A stretch of DNA of 64,000 nt. Source: Sphingomonas sp. LHG3406-1. Its GTDB lineage: Bacteria; Pseudomonadota; Alphaproteobacteria; Sphingomonadales; Sphingomonadaceae. Below the pieces are notes generated by a model. The model was given only the letters and a program-made list of their open reading frames with translations. It did no database searches and was not told the origin of the DNA. Numbering within the stretch: the first letter of the stretch is position 1; each line of letters opens with the position of its first letter. The stretch is taken from positions 2,781,505 to 2,845,504 of the forward strand of contig NZ_CP069128.1 in assembly GCF_029637485.1 (NCBI RefSeq), read 5' to 3'. A program made the translations under genes and the position numbers. Positions 35,821 through 46,788 of the stretch are shown in pieces.

Positions 35821-37101
35821 CTAGCGGTTCGGGACGGGCACGTAGTCCCGCTGCGTCGCGCCGGTGTAGAGCTGGCGCGGACGGCCGATCTTCTGCTCGG
35901 GATCGGCGATCATCTCGTTCCACTGCGCGACCCAGCCGACAGTGCGGGCGAGGGCGAACAGGGCGGTGAACATCTCGGTCGGGAAGCCGATCGCGTTGAG
36001 GATCACGCCCGAATAGAAGTCGACGTTCGGGTAGAGCTTCTTCTCGACGAAATAGCTGTCGCTGAGTGCGATCCGCTCCAGCTCCTTGGCGACGTCGAGG
36101 ACCGGATCGGAGATGTTGAGCTCGCGCAGCACCTCGTCGGCGGTCTCCTTCATCACTTTCGCGCGGGGATCGAAGTTCTTGTAGACGCGGTGGCCGAAGC
36201 CCATCAGCCGGAAGGGATCGTCCTTGTCCTTGGCGCGGGCGATGTAGGCGGGGATGTTCTCGACCCGGCCGATCTCGCGCAGCATGTTGAGCGCGGCCTC
36301 GTTGGCCCCGCCGTGCGCCGGGCCCCACAGGCAGGCGATGCCGGCCGCGATGCAGGCGAAGGGATTGGCGCCCGACGAGCCCGCCAGGCGGACGGTCGAG
36401 GTCGAGGCGTTCTGCTCATGGTCGGCGTGGAGGATGAAGATCCGGTCCATCGCCTTCTCGACAATCGGATTGACCACATATTCCTCGGCCGGGACGCCGA
36501 AGGTCATGCGCAGGAAATTGCCAGTGTAGGACAGCGAATTGTCCGGATACAGGAACGGCTGGCCAATGCTGTACTTGTAGGCCATCGCCGCGATGGTCGG
36601 CATCTTGGCGATCAGGCGGTGCGAGGCGATCTCGCGCTGCTTGGGGTCGGTGATGTCGGTGCTGTCGTGGTAGAAGGACGACAGGGCGCCGACCACGCCG
36701 CACATGATCGCCATCGGGTGCGCGTCGCGGCGGAACCCGCGGAAGAACATCGCCAGCTGCTCGTGCAGCATGGTGTGGCGGCTGATGGTGTAGGTGAAGC
36801 GGTCGAGCTCGTCCTTGCTCGGCAGTTCGCCGTGCAGCAGCAGCGAGGCGACTTCCATGAAGGTCGATTTCTCGGCCAGCTGGTCGATCGGATAGCCGCG
36901 GTGAAGCAGGATCCCGGCCTCGCCGTCGATGTAGGTGATGGCGCTGCGGCAGCTGGCGGTCGAGGTGAAGCCCGGATCGTAGGTGAAGACGTCGGCCTGC
37001 CCGTAAAGCTTGCGGATGTCGACGACATCCGGCCCCACGCTGCCGCTCAGCACCGGCAGGTCGAGACTCTTCTCGCCCAGCTTCAGATTGGCATTCGACA
37101 T
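35821..37101 (-). CDS. gltA: Citrate synthase
   Basis: Type II citrate synthase, condensing oxaloacetate and acetyl-CoA at the entry of the citrate cycle. The 426-residue protein carries the catalytic histidines in [15 protein letters not shown] and [13 protein letters not shown], and the aspartate in [12 protein letters not shown]. The N-terminal domain [22 protein letters not shown] stretch ([20 protein letters not shown]) is that of hexameric, NADH-sensitive enzymes. It lies one base behind gltX on the minus strand, so both are probably cotranscribed. Confidence 0.97.
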   Translation of the reverse strand: MSNANLKLGEKSLDLPVLSGSVGPDVVDIRKLYGQADVFTYDPGFTSTASCRSAITYIDGEAGILLHRGYPIDQLAEKSTFMEVASLLLHGELPSKDELDRFTYTISRHTMLHEQLAMFFRGFRRDAHPMAIMCGVVGALSSFYHDSTDITDPKQREIASHRLIAKMPTIAAMAYKYSIGQPFLYPDNSLSYTGNFLRMTFGVPAEEYVVNPIVEKAMDRIFILHADHEQNASTSTVRLAGSSGANPFACIAAGIACLWGPAHGGANEAALNMLREIGRVENIPAYIARAKDKDDPFRLMGFGHRVYKNFDPRAKVMKETADEVLRELNISDPVLDVAKELERIALSDSYFVEKKLYPNVDFYSGVILNAIGFPTEMFTALFALARTVGWVAQWNEMIADPEQKIGRPRQLYTGATQRDYVPVPNR

Positions 37102-37102
37102 C

Positions 37103-38524
<1,422 letters not shown>

Positions 38525-38580
38525 GCGCGCTTTCCTCTTTCACTGTTCCCGCCGGATCGTGCCACCCGAAGGGAGGCAGC
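38525..38580. promoter_or_regulatory. Short divergent region between gltX and comEC
   Basis: 56 bases separate the gltX TTG and the comEC ATG. GAGGAAA (minus strand) and GGGAGG (plus strand, near 38570) are ribosome sites. No promoter pair can be named with confidence. Confidence 0.35.
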
Positions 38581-40686
38581 ATGCAGGTCGCCGCTTCCCC
38601 GGCTGACGCACCGGCGTTCACGCACTGGCAAGCCAGCGCGTTCTTCGCAAGTGCGGAAAAACGCCTTGAGGCCGAACGTTCCCAGCTTGCGCCCTGGTCG
38701 GTCGTCGCCTTCGGCCTCGGCATTGCCCTCTGGCTGGTGCTCGCCGATCCTTCCCGATGGCTCGCCCTGCTGCTCGGCGCAGGCGGCGCGCTGGTCGCGG
38801 GATTGGTGCTTGGGGGCCGAACCGGCCGGGCTCTTGCCACCGCGGCGGTCGCGCTTGCCCTCGGTCTGTCGTTGATCTGGTGGCGGAGCGACCGGGTCGC
38901 GGCACCGAGACTCGACTCGCCGCGCATCGTCGCCTTCGAGGGCGAAGTGCTGAAGGCCGAGCGGCTTGTCGCCCGCGACAGCCTCCGACTGCTGATCGCG
39001 CCCGCCGACGCCGCGATCCCGCCCAGAGTGCGGGTCTCGATCCCGCTCGCCGACGCCGACCGGCTCGGGCCGCGGATAGGGGGCGGCGCCAAGGTCCGCC
39101 TTCGTGCCCGCCTCGCGCCGCCCATGCCCATGGCCTTGCCAGGCACCCACGATTTCTCCCGCGATGCCTGGTTCATGGGTCTCGGCGCCACCGGCAAGGC
39201 GCTGGGTCAGATCACCATCCTTCGCCCGGCGCACGAGACCGGCCTCGACGCCTTCCGCCGCCGCCTCGACGGCCACATCCGCGCACGGCTGCCGGGCGGT
39301 GAGGGGGGCATCGCCACCGCCCTCGTCACGGGCGACCAGGGTTCGGTCAGCGAGGCCGATGCCGACGCCATGCGCCGATCCGGCCTGGCCCACCTGCTCT
39401 CGGTCAGCGGGCTTCATATCGCCGCGGTGGTCGGCTTCTTCTACTTCCTTGTCCTGCGCCTATTCGCCCTCGTGCCGGCGCTGGCGCTGCGCTGGAACCT
39501 GGTCGCGCTCGGCTTTGCCGCCGGCGCCCTCGCCGGCGTCGCTTACACGATCCTCACCGGGCTACAGGTGCCCACGGTGCGAAGCTGCATCGCCGCGCTG
39601 CTGGTCCTCGCCGGCACCCTCCTCGGCCGCGAAGCACTCAGCATCCGCCTGATCGCCACGGGTGCGCTCGCCGTACTGGTCGTTCGCCCCGAAGCCATCG
39701 CCGGGGCCAGCTTCCAGCTCAGCTTCGCCGCCGTCACGGCGCTCGTCACCCTCTATCAATGGCCGGCGTTCAAGCGCTGGTTCGAGCGACGCGAGGAAGG
39801 CCGCGTCCGTGCCAGCGGCCGGGTCTTCGGCGCCATGATCGCAACCGGCCTCGCGGTGGAAATCGCGCTCATGCCCTTCGCCCTCTACCATTTCCATCGC
39901 TCCGGCCTCTACGGGGTGGCCGCAAATCTCGTCGCCATTCCGCTCACCACCTTCGTCATCATGCCCCTCGAGGCGGCCGCCCTGCTGCTCGATTCGGTCG
40001 GTCTTGGCGGCCCCTTGTGGAGCCTGACCGGCTGGAGCATCGGCCTCCTGCTCGGGCTCGCCCACACCACCGCCAACGCAAGCGGGGCGGTGGTCATCCT
40101 CCCCGCCATGCCGCGCGCCGCCTTCGCGCTGATCGTCGCCGGCGGGCTGTGGCTCTGCCTGTGGATACGGCCCTGGCGCCGCTGGGGGCTGGCGCCGATC
40201 GCTGCCGGCATCCTCCTCACCCTCGCCGAGCCGCTCCCGACCCTGCTGGTCACCGGCGACGGCAAGCATCTCGCCGTGATCGACGAGCGTGGCACCCCCT
40301 GGTTGCTGCGGGACCGGGCCGGCGACTTCGTGCGCGACATGATGGCGGAAAATGCCGGGTTCGACGGCGATCCGCCGCCGCTCGCCGCCTACCCACGCGC
40401 CCGCTGCAGCGCGGACGCCTGCGTCGCCGATCTCGGCACGTCGGGCCGCACGTTGCTTGCGCTTCGCTCGACCCAGCGCCTCGACTGGGTCGAACTCACC
40501 CGCGCCTGCGCCGCTGCCGACATCGTCGTCGCCGATCGCCGCCTGCCGCGCGGCTGCAGGGCGCGCTGGCTGACCCTCGACGCACCCCGTCTGCGCGCCA
40601 GCGGCGGTCTGGTCGTCCATGCGGAAGAGGGCAGGGTGGCCAGCGTCGCGGACCGGCTGAAGCGCCTGCCCTGGGCGAGGCCCTAG
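38581..40686 (+). CDS. comEC: ComEC/Rec2-family membrane protein lacking the hydrolase motif
   Basis: ComEC forms the inner-membrane channel for single-stranded DNA during natural transformation. The 701-residue protein has an N-terminal DUF4131-type region with OB-like segment (GARVRLRARLAPP-like, here GGGAKVRLRARLAPP) and the competence domain with the signature HLLSVSGLHIAAVVGFFYFLVLRLF and about ten helices (QVPTVRSCIAALLVL, ASFQLSFAAVTALV). The metallo-beta-lactamase domain of Bacillus ComEC should follow, but the C-terminus has no HxHxDH motif, as is usual in alphaproteobacteria. ATG with GGGAGG. The stop codon overlaps that of the converging VOC gene on a CTAG. Confidence 0.9.
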   Translation: MQVAASPADAPAFTHWQASAFFASAEKRLEAERSQLAPWSVVAFGLGIALWLVLADPSRWLALLLGAGGALVAGLVLGGRTGRALATAAVALALGLSLIWWRSDRVAAPRLDSPRIVAFEGEVLKAERLVARDSLRLLIAPADAAIPPRVRVSIPLADADRLGPRIGGGAKVRLRARLAPPMPMALPGTHDFSRDAWFMGLGATGKALGQITILRPAHETGLDAFRRRLDGHIRARLPGGEGGIATALVTGDQGSVSEADADAMRRSGLAHLLSVSGLHIAAVVGFFYFLVLRLFALVPALALRWNLVALGFAAGALAGVAYTILTGLQVPTVRSCIAALLVLAGTLLGREALSIRLIATGALAVLVVRPEAIAGASFQLSFAAVTALVTLYQWPAFKRWFERREEGRVRASGRVFGAMIATGLAVEIALMPFALYHFHRSGLYGVAANLVAIPLTTFVIMPLEAAALLLDSVGLGGPLWSLTGWSIGLLLGLAHTTANASGAVVILPAMPRAAFALIVAGGLWLCLWIRPWRRWGLAPIAAGILLTLAEPLPTLLVTGDGKHLAVIDERGTPWLLRDRAGDFVRDMMAENAGFDGDPPPLAAYPRARCSADACVADLGTSGRTLLALRSTQRLDWVELTRACAAADIVVADRRLPRGCRARWLTLDAPRLRASGGLVVHAEEGRVASVADRLKRLPWARP

Positions 40687-41027
40687 GCCGTCACCCAGAC
40701 CGCCAGCTCGTTGCCGCCAGGATCGATGAAGTGGAATCGGCGTCCGCCCGGAAAGGCGAAGATCGGCTTGGCGATATGCCCGCCGGCCTTCACCACCGCA
40801 TCGAAGGCGGCCTCGATGTCGTCGACCCTGATGACCGGGAGTGGCGCCGACAGCGCCTCCTCGCGATCGCCCTGCAAGCCGACCGAGACCGCATCGCCCT
40901 CATGGGCGCTATAGTCCGGGCCATAATCGGCGAAGGTCCAATCGAATGCCTTGCTGTAAAAGGCCCGCGTCAGCTCATGCGCGCTCGCGCTCGGAAGTTC
41001 GACGTAATCGATTTTGCCCTTGCTCAC
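40683..41027 (-). CDS. VOC (glyoxalase/bleomycin-resistance fold) family protein
   Basis: A 114-residue vicinal-oxygen-chelate protein with two beta-alpha-beta-beta-beta modules: KIDYVELPSASAHELTRAFYSKAFDWTF and VIRVDDIEAAFDAVVKAGGHI running to GRRFHFIDPGGNELAVWV. The last motif, with the metal-binding glutamate, is typical of uncharacterised glyoxalase-like proteins. The substrate is unknown. The GTG at 41027 overlaps the stop of the cytochrome gene (GTGA), so it is the last gene of that minus-strand unit. Confidence 0.88.
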   Translation of the reverse strand: MSKGKIDYVELPSASAHELTRAFYSKAFDWTFADYGPDYSAHEGDAVSVGLQGDREEALSAPLPVIRVDDIEAAFDAVVKAGGHIAKPIFAFPGGRRFHFIDPGGNELAVWVTA

Positions 41028-41722
41028 AGTCCCGGTACTCCGTTCGAAATCCACCAGGTCACGCCCATCGCGAGGGCGAGGCAGAGGATCAGCCGCACCG
41101 GCCCTGCCGCGACCATGCCCGGCGTGCCCGCCGCATTCTCGCTGCTCCGTCCCGTGACCATTGCCCGCACGAGGCGCTTGCCCTTCCAGCGATAGAAGAG
41201 GATCGCGGCGACATGAAGCGCGATCAGCGCCAGCAGCCCATTGAACAGCAGTTCGTGCACCTCATGCGCCCATTCGGCCGTATCGAAGCTCACCAGCCGG
41301 TTCAGCGGACCGGTCACCACCCCATATTCGTCGCTTAGCGGCAGCCCGAGCGACACCTGCAGGCTTAGCAGGGCGAGCAGCGCGACGACACTCAGCGCGC
41401 CCAGCGGCGTGTGGCCGATCCCGCGCCAGCTATCGGAGTCGCGCAGATAGTCCCGAACCTTGCGCGGTCCCGTCACGAATGAGCGGAAGCGCGCGGTCGA
41501 ACTGCCGAAGAAGCCCCACAGGATGCGGAAGACCAGCAGGAACAGCACCATGAGCCCGCTCCTCACGTGCCACTCGATCTCCTCATTTTCCGCCGACCAC
41601 CAGGAAAAGGCGATCAGCAGGACGAGGCTCCAGTGGACGATCCGCACCGGCAGGTCCCACACCGGGACCGCCAAGGCCGCTTCCGCGACCTTGGTTTCCG
41701 TCTGCTGCTCCGGCTCAGTCAT
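41024..41722 (-). CDS. Cytochrome b561-type membrane protein
   Basis: A 232-residue di-haem b cytochrome of the bacterial b561/Ni-Fe hydrogenase b-subunit type, with four main membrane helices plus a C-terminal one. Putative haem ligands are the histidines in VRIVHWSLVLL, EIEWHVRSGLM, and EVHELLFNGLLALIALHVAAILFYRWKGKR, split here as EVHELLFNG and ALHVAAILFYRWKGK. RILWGFFGSSTARF is a family signature. It presumably passes electrons between quinol and the periplasmic cytochrome encoded just upstream. The ATG at 41722 overlaps the end of that gene by eight bases. Confidence 0.9.
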   Translation of the reverse strand: MTEPEQQTETKVAEAALAVPVWDLPVRIVHWSLVLLIAFSWWSAENEEIEWHVRSGLMVLFLLVFRILWGFFGSSTARFRSFVTGPRKVRDYLRDSDSWRGIGHTPLGALSVVALLALLSLQVSLGLPLSDEYGVVTGPLNRLVSFDTAEWAHEVHELLFNGLLALIALHVAAILFYRWKGKRLVRAMVTGRSSENAAGTPGMVAAGPVRLILCLALAMGVTWWISNGVPGL

Positions 41723-42263
41723 CCTTCTGGCGGAAGCGGTCGTGGCAGCTGCCGCAGGTCTTGCCGAGATTGGCGTGTGCTTCCTTGATCTGCGCGAGGT
41801 CACCGGTCATCGCGGCTGCCCGGAACGCCCTCGCCGCCTCGTTGAACCTGGTCATTCCCTGGTCGAATTCGGCGCGCTGCTGCCAGATCTCGGCCCTTGC
41901 GCCGGTCTTGCCCACGTCGGGACCGGTACCGGCCGGGAACCAGCCGATCGCCTGGGGTGCGAGCGTGGCGATCTGGTCGGCCGGGGCCTTCACCGCCGCC
42001 GGGTCGCCCTTGTCGATCGCCTGCTTGGCCGCGCGCATGGCCTTGCCGATCTCCTCATAGCCATCGTGCCGCTCCTTCATCTTGGCGAGGGCGGCTTCCT
42101 TCTCGAGCGGCGTGTCCGCGGCATTCAGCACCGCATTTTCGACGGTGGCACTGGCCTCCGCACCGCTCGCATTGGCTTCGTTGAGGATCTGACTGGTATA
42201 CTCTCCGCCTGGATTGCAGCCGGCGAGCGAGAAGGCGGCGGCGGCGAGGAGGAGAAGGCGCAT
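41715..42263 (-). CDS. Lipoprotein cytochrome c (c'/c-556 type)
   Basis: A 182-residue exported haem protein. The signal peptide ends in a lipobox, LAGC with Cys16, so it is probably anchored to a membrane by lipid. The mature part is a four-helix bundle with the C-terminal haem motif CGSCH (Cys170, Cys173, His174), the position typical of cytochrome c' and c-556. It is translated together with the cytochrome b561 gene (eight-base overlap), which suggests a quinol-to-cytochrome electron pair. The terminal acceptor is not identifiable here. Confidence 0.9.
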   Translation of the reverse strand: MRLLLLAAAAFSLAGCNPGGEYTSQILNEANASGAEASATVENAVLNAADTPLEKEAALAKMKERHDGYEEIGKAMRAAKQAIDKGDPAAVKAPADQIATLAPQAIGWFPAGTGPDVGKTGARAEIWQQRAEFDQGMTRFNEAARAFRAAAMTGDLAQIKEAHANLGKTCGSCHDRFRQKDD

Positions 42264-42311
42264 CGGGCAGTGGCTCCTTTCGGGTTCGCGTCGGAAGGCG
42301 ATTGCGCCAGC

Positions 42312-43217
42312 TTAGTTGCTTGTCTCCGGCGGCGTCCAGCTGTCGTCGATCATCTTGATGATGGCCGAGAAGTCCTTGCCGCCACCGCCGCGGGCCACGA
42401 AGCGCTGGTAGAGTTCCTCCGCTTCGCCGCCCATCGGTGTATAGGCGCCAGCCGCCTGCGCCGCTTCCATGGCGAGCTTGAGATCCTTCAGCATCAGCTG
42501 CGCCGCGAAGCCGCCCTCATAATCTCGGTCGGCCGGGGTCTCGGGACCCACAGCCGGCACCGGGCAGTAGGAGGTCATCGACCAGCTCTGGCCCGACGCC
42601 CTGCTCGAAATGTCGAAGAAGACCTGCGGATCGAGCCCGAGCTTCTGCGCCAGCACGAACGCCTCGCAGGTGCCCGCCATGGTGACGCCCAGCAGCATGT
42701 TGTTGACGATCTTCGCCGCCTGACCAGACCCGCTGCCGCCGGCATGGATCACAGCCTTGCCCATCTTCTCGAGGATCGGCCACGCCCGCTCGAAGCCTTC
42801 TGCCGTTCCACCGACCATGAAGGTCAGCGTTCCGCCCTCGGCCGCCGCGATCCCGCCGGACACCGGCGCATCGACCATCTCGTAGCCGGCGGCGCGGGCT
42901 TCTTCTTCGACCGTGCGCGCGGTGGCTACGTCGATGGTCGAGCAGTCGAGCAGGATGGCGCTGGTTGGCGCCTTGCCGAACACCGACGAACGATAGACGT
43001 CCGCCACATGCTTGCCCGCGGGCAGCATCGTCACCACCGCTTCGGCACCCTCGACCGCCGCCGCCGCGTCGGCCGCCTCGCTGCACCCGCGCTCCACGGC
43101 CTTGGCGAGCGCCGCTTCGCTGAGGTCGAATGCCCGCACCTCATGCCCGGCCTTGGCCAGGTTCGCAGCCATCCCGCCGCCCATGTTGCCGAGCCCGATG
43201 AATGCGATCTTCGCCAT
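42312..43217 (-). CDS. mmsB: 3-hydroxyisobutyrate dehydrogenase
   Basis: NAD-dependent oxidation of 3-hydroxyisobutyrate to methylmalonate semialdehyde in valine degradation. The 301-residue protein has the Rossmann motif IAFIGLGNMGGGMAANLAKAGH, the substrate motif DAPVSGGIAAAEGGTLTFMVGG (split as DAPVSGGIAAAEGG) and the catalytic lysine region GSGQAAKIVNNMLLG. Start is the ATG at 43217; the frame extends upstream into the preceding gene but only with shadow sequence. It is the last of four consecutive valine-pathway genes, 10 bases after the enoyl-CoA hydratase. Confidence 0.95.
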   Translation of the reverse strand: MAKIAFIGLGNMGGGMAANLAKAGHEVRAFDLSEAALAKAVERGCSEAADAAAAVEGAEAVVTMLPAGKHVADVYRSSVFGKAPTSAILLDCSTIDVATARTVEEEARAAGYEMVDAPVSGGIAAAEGGTLTFMVGGTAEGFERAWPILEKMGKAVIHAGGSGSGQAAKIVNNMLLGVTMAGTCEAFVLAQKLGLDPQVFFDISSRASGQSWSMTSYCPVPAVGPETPADRDYEGGFAAQLMLKDLKLAMEAAQAAGAYTPMGGEAEELYQRFVARGGGGKDFSAIIKMIDDSWTPPETSN

Positions 43218-43227
43218 GCCTACGCTC

Positions 43228-44004
43228 CTACTTGCCCGTCCACTTGCCAGGTCTCTTTTCGACAAAAGCCGCCATGCCTTCCTTCTGGTCCTCGGTCCCG
43301 AACAGGCCATGGAACAGTCGCCGTTCGAAGCGCACGCCCTGCGCCAGCGGCAGCTCGAAAGCGGCGTTGACCATCTCCTTGGCCGCGATCGCCGCGAGCG
43401 GGGGCATGGCGGCGATCTCCGCTGCCACCTTCAGCGCTTCATCGACCAGAGTGGCGGCGGGCACGACGCGGGCGACGAGCCCGGCTTTTTCGGCTTCTTC
43501 CGCACCCATCATGCGGCCGGTCAGGCACATCTCCATCGCCTTCGCCTTGCCGACCGCATGGGCCAGTCGCTGCGATCCGCCCATGCCGGGAGTCACCGCC
43601 AGCTTGATCTCCGGCTGGCCGAACTTCGCATTGTCGCCGGCGATGATGAAGTCGGCCATCATCGCCACCTCGCAGCCGCCACCGAGCGCGAAGCCGCTGA
43701 CCGCCGCGATCCACGGCTTGCGCGTCTCCGTCACCCGCTCCCAACCGGCGAAGAAGTTGGACGAATACATGTCCGCGAAGCCTTGCGACTGCATCTCCTT
43801 GATGTCGGCACCCGCCGCGAATGCCTTCTCGCTGCCCGTCAGCACGAGGCAGCGCTGGCTGTCGTCGGCATCATAGGCGGCGAACGCCTCGATCAGCTCG
43901 GCCAGCACCTGGCTGTTCAACGCGTTCAACGCCTGCGGGCGGTTCAGGCGGACGAGCGTCACGGCATCGTGCCGCTCGACAAGGATGGTGGCGGTATCGG
44001 TCAT
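43228..44004 (-). CDS. Enoyl-CoA hydratase
   Basis: A 258-residue crotonase-fold hydratase, here probably hydrating methacrylyl-CoA to 3-hydroxyisobutyryl-CoA. Features are [14 protein letters not shown], the oxyanion loop [31 protein letters not shown], and the catalytic glutamate in [21 protein letters not shown]. The C-terminus [25 protein letters not shown] is typical of short-chain enoyl-CoA hydratases. ATG at 44004 overlaps the stop of the CoA-hydrolase gene. Assignment to the valine pathway is from gene context. Confidence 0.94.
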   Translation of the reverse strand: MTDTATILVERHDAVTLVRLNRPQALNALNSQVLAELIEAFAAYDADDSQRCLVLTGSEKAFAAGADIKEMQSQGFADMYSSNFFAGWERVTETRKPWIAAVSGFALGGGCEVAMMADFIIAGDNAKFGQPEIKLAVTPGMGGSQRLAHAVGKAKAMEMCLTGRMMGAEEAEKAGLVARVVPAATLVDEALKVAAEIAAMPPLAAIAAKEMVNAAFELPLAQGVRFERRLFHGLFGTEDQKEGMAAFVEKRPGKWTGK

Positions 44005-45056
44005 TCTGTCTCCGGAAATGGCGTCCAGGCCTCTTCGGGCGGAAGGTCGACGAACAACTGGTCGACGGTGTCGTCCAGCACCGCTTCGGGTGCCGCCGGC
44101 TTCCAGTCCGGGCTGTTGTCCTTGTCGATCAGCAGGGCGCGTACGCCCTCCACGAAGTCGTGCGTCTGCACCACCCGGCAGGCGAGGGCATATTCGGCCC
44201 TCATCTCGTCGGCGAAGCTTTCGCGCGCGGCGCCGTCCTTCAGCAACCGCAGCGACACCTTGCACGACAGCGGACTTTTGGTCCGAAGCGTGCCGAGTTC
44301 GGTGGTCGCCCACTCGCCGCCGTCGGCCTCCAGCGCGTCGATCACTTCCTCGAGCGTATCGCCGGCGAACAGCTTGGCGATGGACCCGAGATTCTGCTCG
44401 ATCCGCGCCGGTGGAGTTGTGCCCGCGAAGGCGCCGGCCGCGCCGGCCGCGCGGGCCGGTGCCGCCTTCAGCCGCTCGACCAGCTCGGGCAGGGCCGCCT
44501 GCGGTACATAATGGGTAGCAAGGCCGAGGTAGCGGCACTCCGCTCCGTCGAGCCGCGCCCCGGTCAGCGCCATGAACTGGCCGACGCGACCGGGCAGGCG
44601 GGAAAGGTACCACCCACCGCCGACGTCCGGAAACAGGCCGATGCCCGTCTCTGGCATGGCAAGGCGCGTCGCCTCGGTCGCGACCCGCACCTGGCAGGGG
44701 AGGGCGATCCCGACCCCGCCGCCCATGGTGATGCCGTCCATCAGCGCGATGGTCGGCTTGGGGTAGGTGAAGAGCAGGTGGTTGAGCCGATATTCCTCGA
44801 AGAAGAAGTCGGCGGCTTCCTTGCCGTCGCCGGCACCGGACCGGGCCAGCGCCACCACGTCGCCGCCGGCACAGAAGCCGCGCCCTTCGGCATGGTCGAT
44901 CAGCACCGCCTCGACCGCCGGGTCCTTCGCCCAGGCGAGCAGGGCCTCGCTCATCGCCGCGCACATGTCGCGGGTCAGCGCATGAATGGCCCTTGGCCGG
45001 TTCAGCCGGATCCGGCCGAGCGGACCATCGGTGAAGAGAAGGACGTCGTCGGTCAC
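44001..45056 (-). CDS. 3-hydroxyisobutyryl-CoA hydrolase
   Basis: A 351-residue crotonase-superfamily thioesterase releasing 3-hydroxyisobutyrate from its CoA ester. Visible motifs are [48 protein letters not shown], and [23 protein letters not shown], which distinguishes HIBCH from plain hydratases. The C-terminal half ([27 protein letters not shown]) is the long extension of this family. The start is a GTG at 45056 overlapping the stop of the acyl-CoA dehydrogenase. An apparent open frame further upstream is a shadow of that gene. Confidence 0.93.
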   Translation of the reverse strand: MTDDVLLFTDGPLGRIRLNRPRAIHALTRDMCAAMSEALLAWAKDPAVEAVLIDHAEGRGFCAGGDVVALARSGAGDGKEAADFFFEEYRLNHLLFTYPKPTIALMDGITMGGGVGIALPCQVRVATEATRLAMPETGIGLFPDVGGGWYLSRLPGRVGQFMALTGARLDGAECRYLGLATHYVPQAALPELVERLKAAPARAAGAAGAFAGTTPPARIEQNLGSIAKLFAGDTLEEVIDALEADGGEWATTELGTLRTKSPLSCKVSLRLLKDGAARESFADEMRAEYALACRVVQTHDFVEGVRALLIDKDNSPDWKPAAPEAVLDDTVDQLFVDLPPEEAWTPFPETE

Positions 45057-46195
45057 TGTCGCAGCATTTCGCGCGCGGTGATCATGCGCATGATCTGGTT
45101 GGTCCCTTCGAGGATCGAATGGACCCGAAGGTCGCGCCAGAAGCGCTCGATCGGATAGTCCATGAGATAGCCATAGCCGCCATGGAGCTGCAACGCGCGA
45201 TCGGCCACGGCGGAGCCGGTGTCGGTCGCAAGCCTCTTGGCCATGGCCGCGAAGCGGGTCTTGTCGGGCGCATTGTCGGTGACCTTGGCCGCCGCGAGGT
45301 AGAGGAGGGCGCGTGCCGCCTCGAGCTCGGTCGCCATGTCGGCCAGCATGAACTGGGTGTTCTGATAGTCGGCGATTGGCTGGCCGAACTGCTTGCGCTC
45401 CCTGGTATAAGTGACCGCCTCGTCGAGGCAGCGCTGCGCCCCGCCCAAGGAGCAGGCGCCGATATTGAGCCGCCCGCCGTCCAATCCCATCATCGCGATG
45501 CGGAAGCCCTCGCCCTCGCCGCCGACGCGGTTCTCGACCGGCACACGAACCTCGTCGAAATTGACCTGCGCGGTCGGTTGCGAGTGCCAGCCGAGCTTGC
45601 GCTCCTGCGCGCCGAAACTGACGCCGGGCATGTCCTTCTCGATCACCAGCGCCGAAATGCCCTTGGGCCCTTCCTCGCCGGTGCGGACCATGGTGACGTA
45701 GATCTCGTTTTCGCCGCCGCCCGAGATGAAGGCCTTGGAGCCCGACACCACATAATGGTCGCCGTCGCGCACCGCCCTGGTCTTCAGCGCCGCCGCGTCC
45801 GACCCGCTCGACGGCTCGGTCAGGCAGTAGGAGCCGAGGCGCTCCATCGGGATCATGCTCGGCAGATACTTGGCCTTGACCGCATCCGATCCGAAGCGGT
45901 CGATCATCCACGCGGCCATGTTGTGGATCGAGATGAACGCGCTGGTCGAGGGGCAGCCATAGCTCATCGCCTCGAAGATCAGCGCCGACTCGAGGCGGCC
46001 GAGCCCGATCCCGCCGCTTTCCTCGGACACGTAGATGGCGCCGAAGCCGAGCTCGGCAGCCTTTTTCACGGTCTCGCGCGGGAAGATATGCTTCTCGTCC
46101 CACTCGGCGGCACTGGGGGTGATCTCGGCGGCGGTGAACTGCCGCGCCAGATCCTGGATCTGGCGCTGGTCGTCGGTCAGGTCAAATTGGGACAT
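45053..46195 (-). CDS. Acyl-CoA dehydrogenase (probable isobutyryl-CoA dehydrogenase)
   Basis: FAD enzyme of 380 residues that introduces the 2,3-double bond into acyl-CoA. Signatures are [83 protein letters not shown], and the C-terminal [11 protein letters not shown] with the expected catalytic glutamate. Close spacing with the HIBCH, hydratase and mmsB genes points to isobutyryl-CoA as substrate. It is the first gene of that run; the next gene upstream is a lipoprotein. Confidence 0.93.
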   Translation of the reverse strand: MSQFDLTDDQRQIQDLARQFTAAEITPSAAEWDEKHIFPRETVKKAAELGFGAIYVSEESGGIGLGRLESALIFEAMSYGCPSTSAFISIHNMAAWMIDRFGSDAVKAKYLPSMIPMERLGSYCLTEPSSGSDAAALKTRAVRDGDHYVVSGSKAFISGGGENEIYVTMVRTGEEGPKGISALVIEKDMPGVSFGAQERKLGWHSQPTAQVNFDEVRVPVENRVGGEGEGFRIAMMGLDGGRLNIGACSLGGAQRCLDEAVTYTRERKQFGQPIADYQNTQFMLADMATELEAARALLYLAAAKVTDNAPDKTRFAAMAKRLATDTGSAVADRALQLHGGYGYLMDYPIERFWRDLRVHSILEGTNQIMRMITAREMLRQ

Positions 46196-46242
46196 GGGGG
46201 GCGACTAGCGCCTAGCGGCAGGACTTTCCAGCACCTTGGACC

Positions 46243-46788
46243 TTAGGCCGGGCAGCGGCTGTAGGTGAGGTCGACCGGACCTTCCTCGCTGCCTTCTTCC
46301 ATTCGCCGCAACTTGTCGCCGCTGCGCTCGAAGGTGATCGTCCGCTCCCAATTCTGCCCCTCGCCTGTGAAGGCATAGGTTGCAACGAAGCCGTCGACCG
46401 GCTGCCGCTCGGCAATGTCGGCGAGCATGCCGCGGCTTTCGTAGAAGACCAGCCGTCGCTCTTCGATGGTCAGCAGACCCTTGGCCGCGGCACCGCCGTT
46501 GCAGTCGGCGGCGACGAGACCCCAGCGGCCCTGCATCTCCGCGGGAATGCCGTTGAGCCTTGCCGGAGCGGCGGTGTTGGAAGGTACGGACTCCACGCCT
46601 TCGTCGATGTCGGCCGGGATCGGACCCCTCTCGGCGCCCCGCGCTACCGGATTGCCGACCCGGCCGGTCGGACCGCCACCGACTCCGGCACCTTCGGCGA
46701 TGGCCTCACCCGTCTCCGCCTTGTCGGAAGCCGGGGTACAGGCGAGGAGGGGAAGGGCGGCAAGCAGCGGGAAGAGGTTACGCAACAT
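46243..46788 (-). CDS. Hypothetical lipoprotein
   Basis: A 181-residue exported protein. MLRNLFPLLAALPLLAC is a lipoprotein signal peptide with the acylated cysteine at residue 17. After a 60-residue Gly/Ala/Glu-rich linker comes a small beta-rich domain (LNGIPAEMQGRWGLVAADCNGGAAAKGLLTIEERRLVFYES, split as PAEMQGRWGLVAADCNG and GLLTIEERRLVFYES) that recalls lipocalin-like or copper-resistance-like small barrels seen in sphingomonads. A second cysteine near the end (YSRCPA) could pair with that in AADCNG. Function unknown. It overlaps the RidA gene by 11 bases. Confidence 0.75.
   Translation of the reverse strand: MLRNLFPLLAALPLLACTPASDKAETGEAIAEGAGVGGGPTGRVGNPVARGAERGPIPADIDEGVESVPSNTAAPARLNGIPAEMQGRWGLVAADCNGGAAAKGLLTIEERRLVFYESRGMLADIAERQPVDGFVATYAFTGEGQNWERTITFERSGDKLRRMEEGSEEGPVDLTYSRCPA

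Noticed and set aside
41460-43370. 636-codon plus-strand frame
   Set aside because: It is antisense to the cytochrome genes and mmsB. It has no protein-like features.
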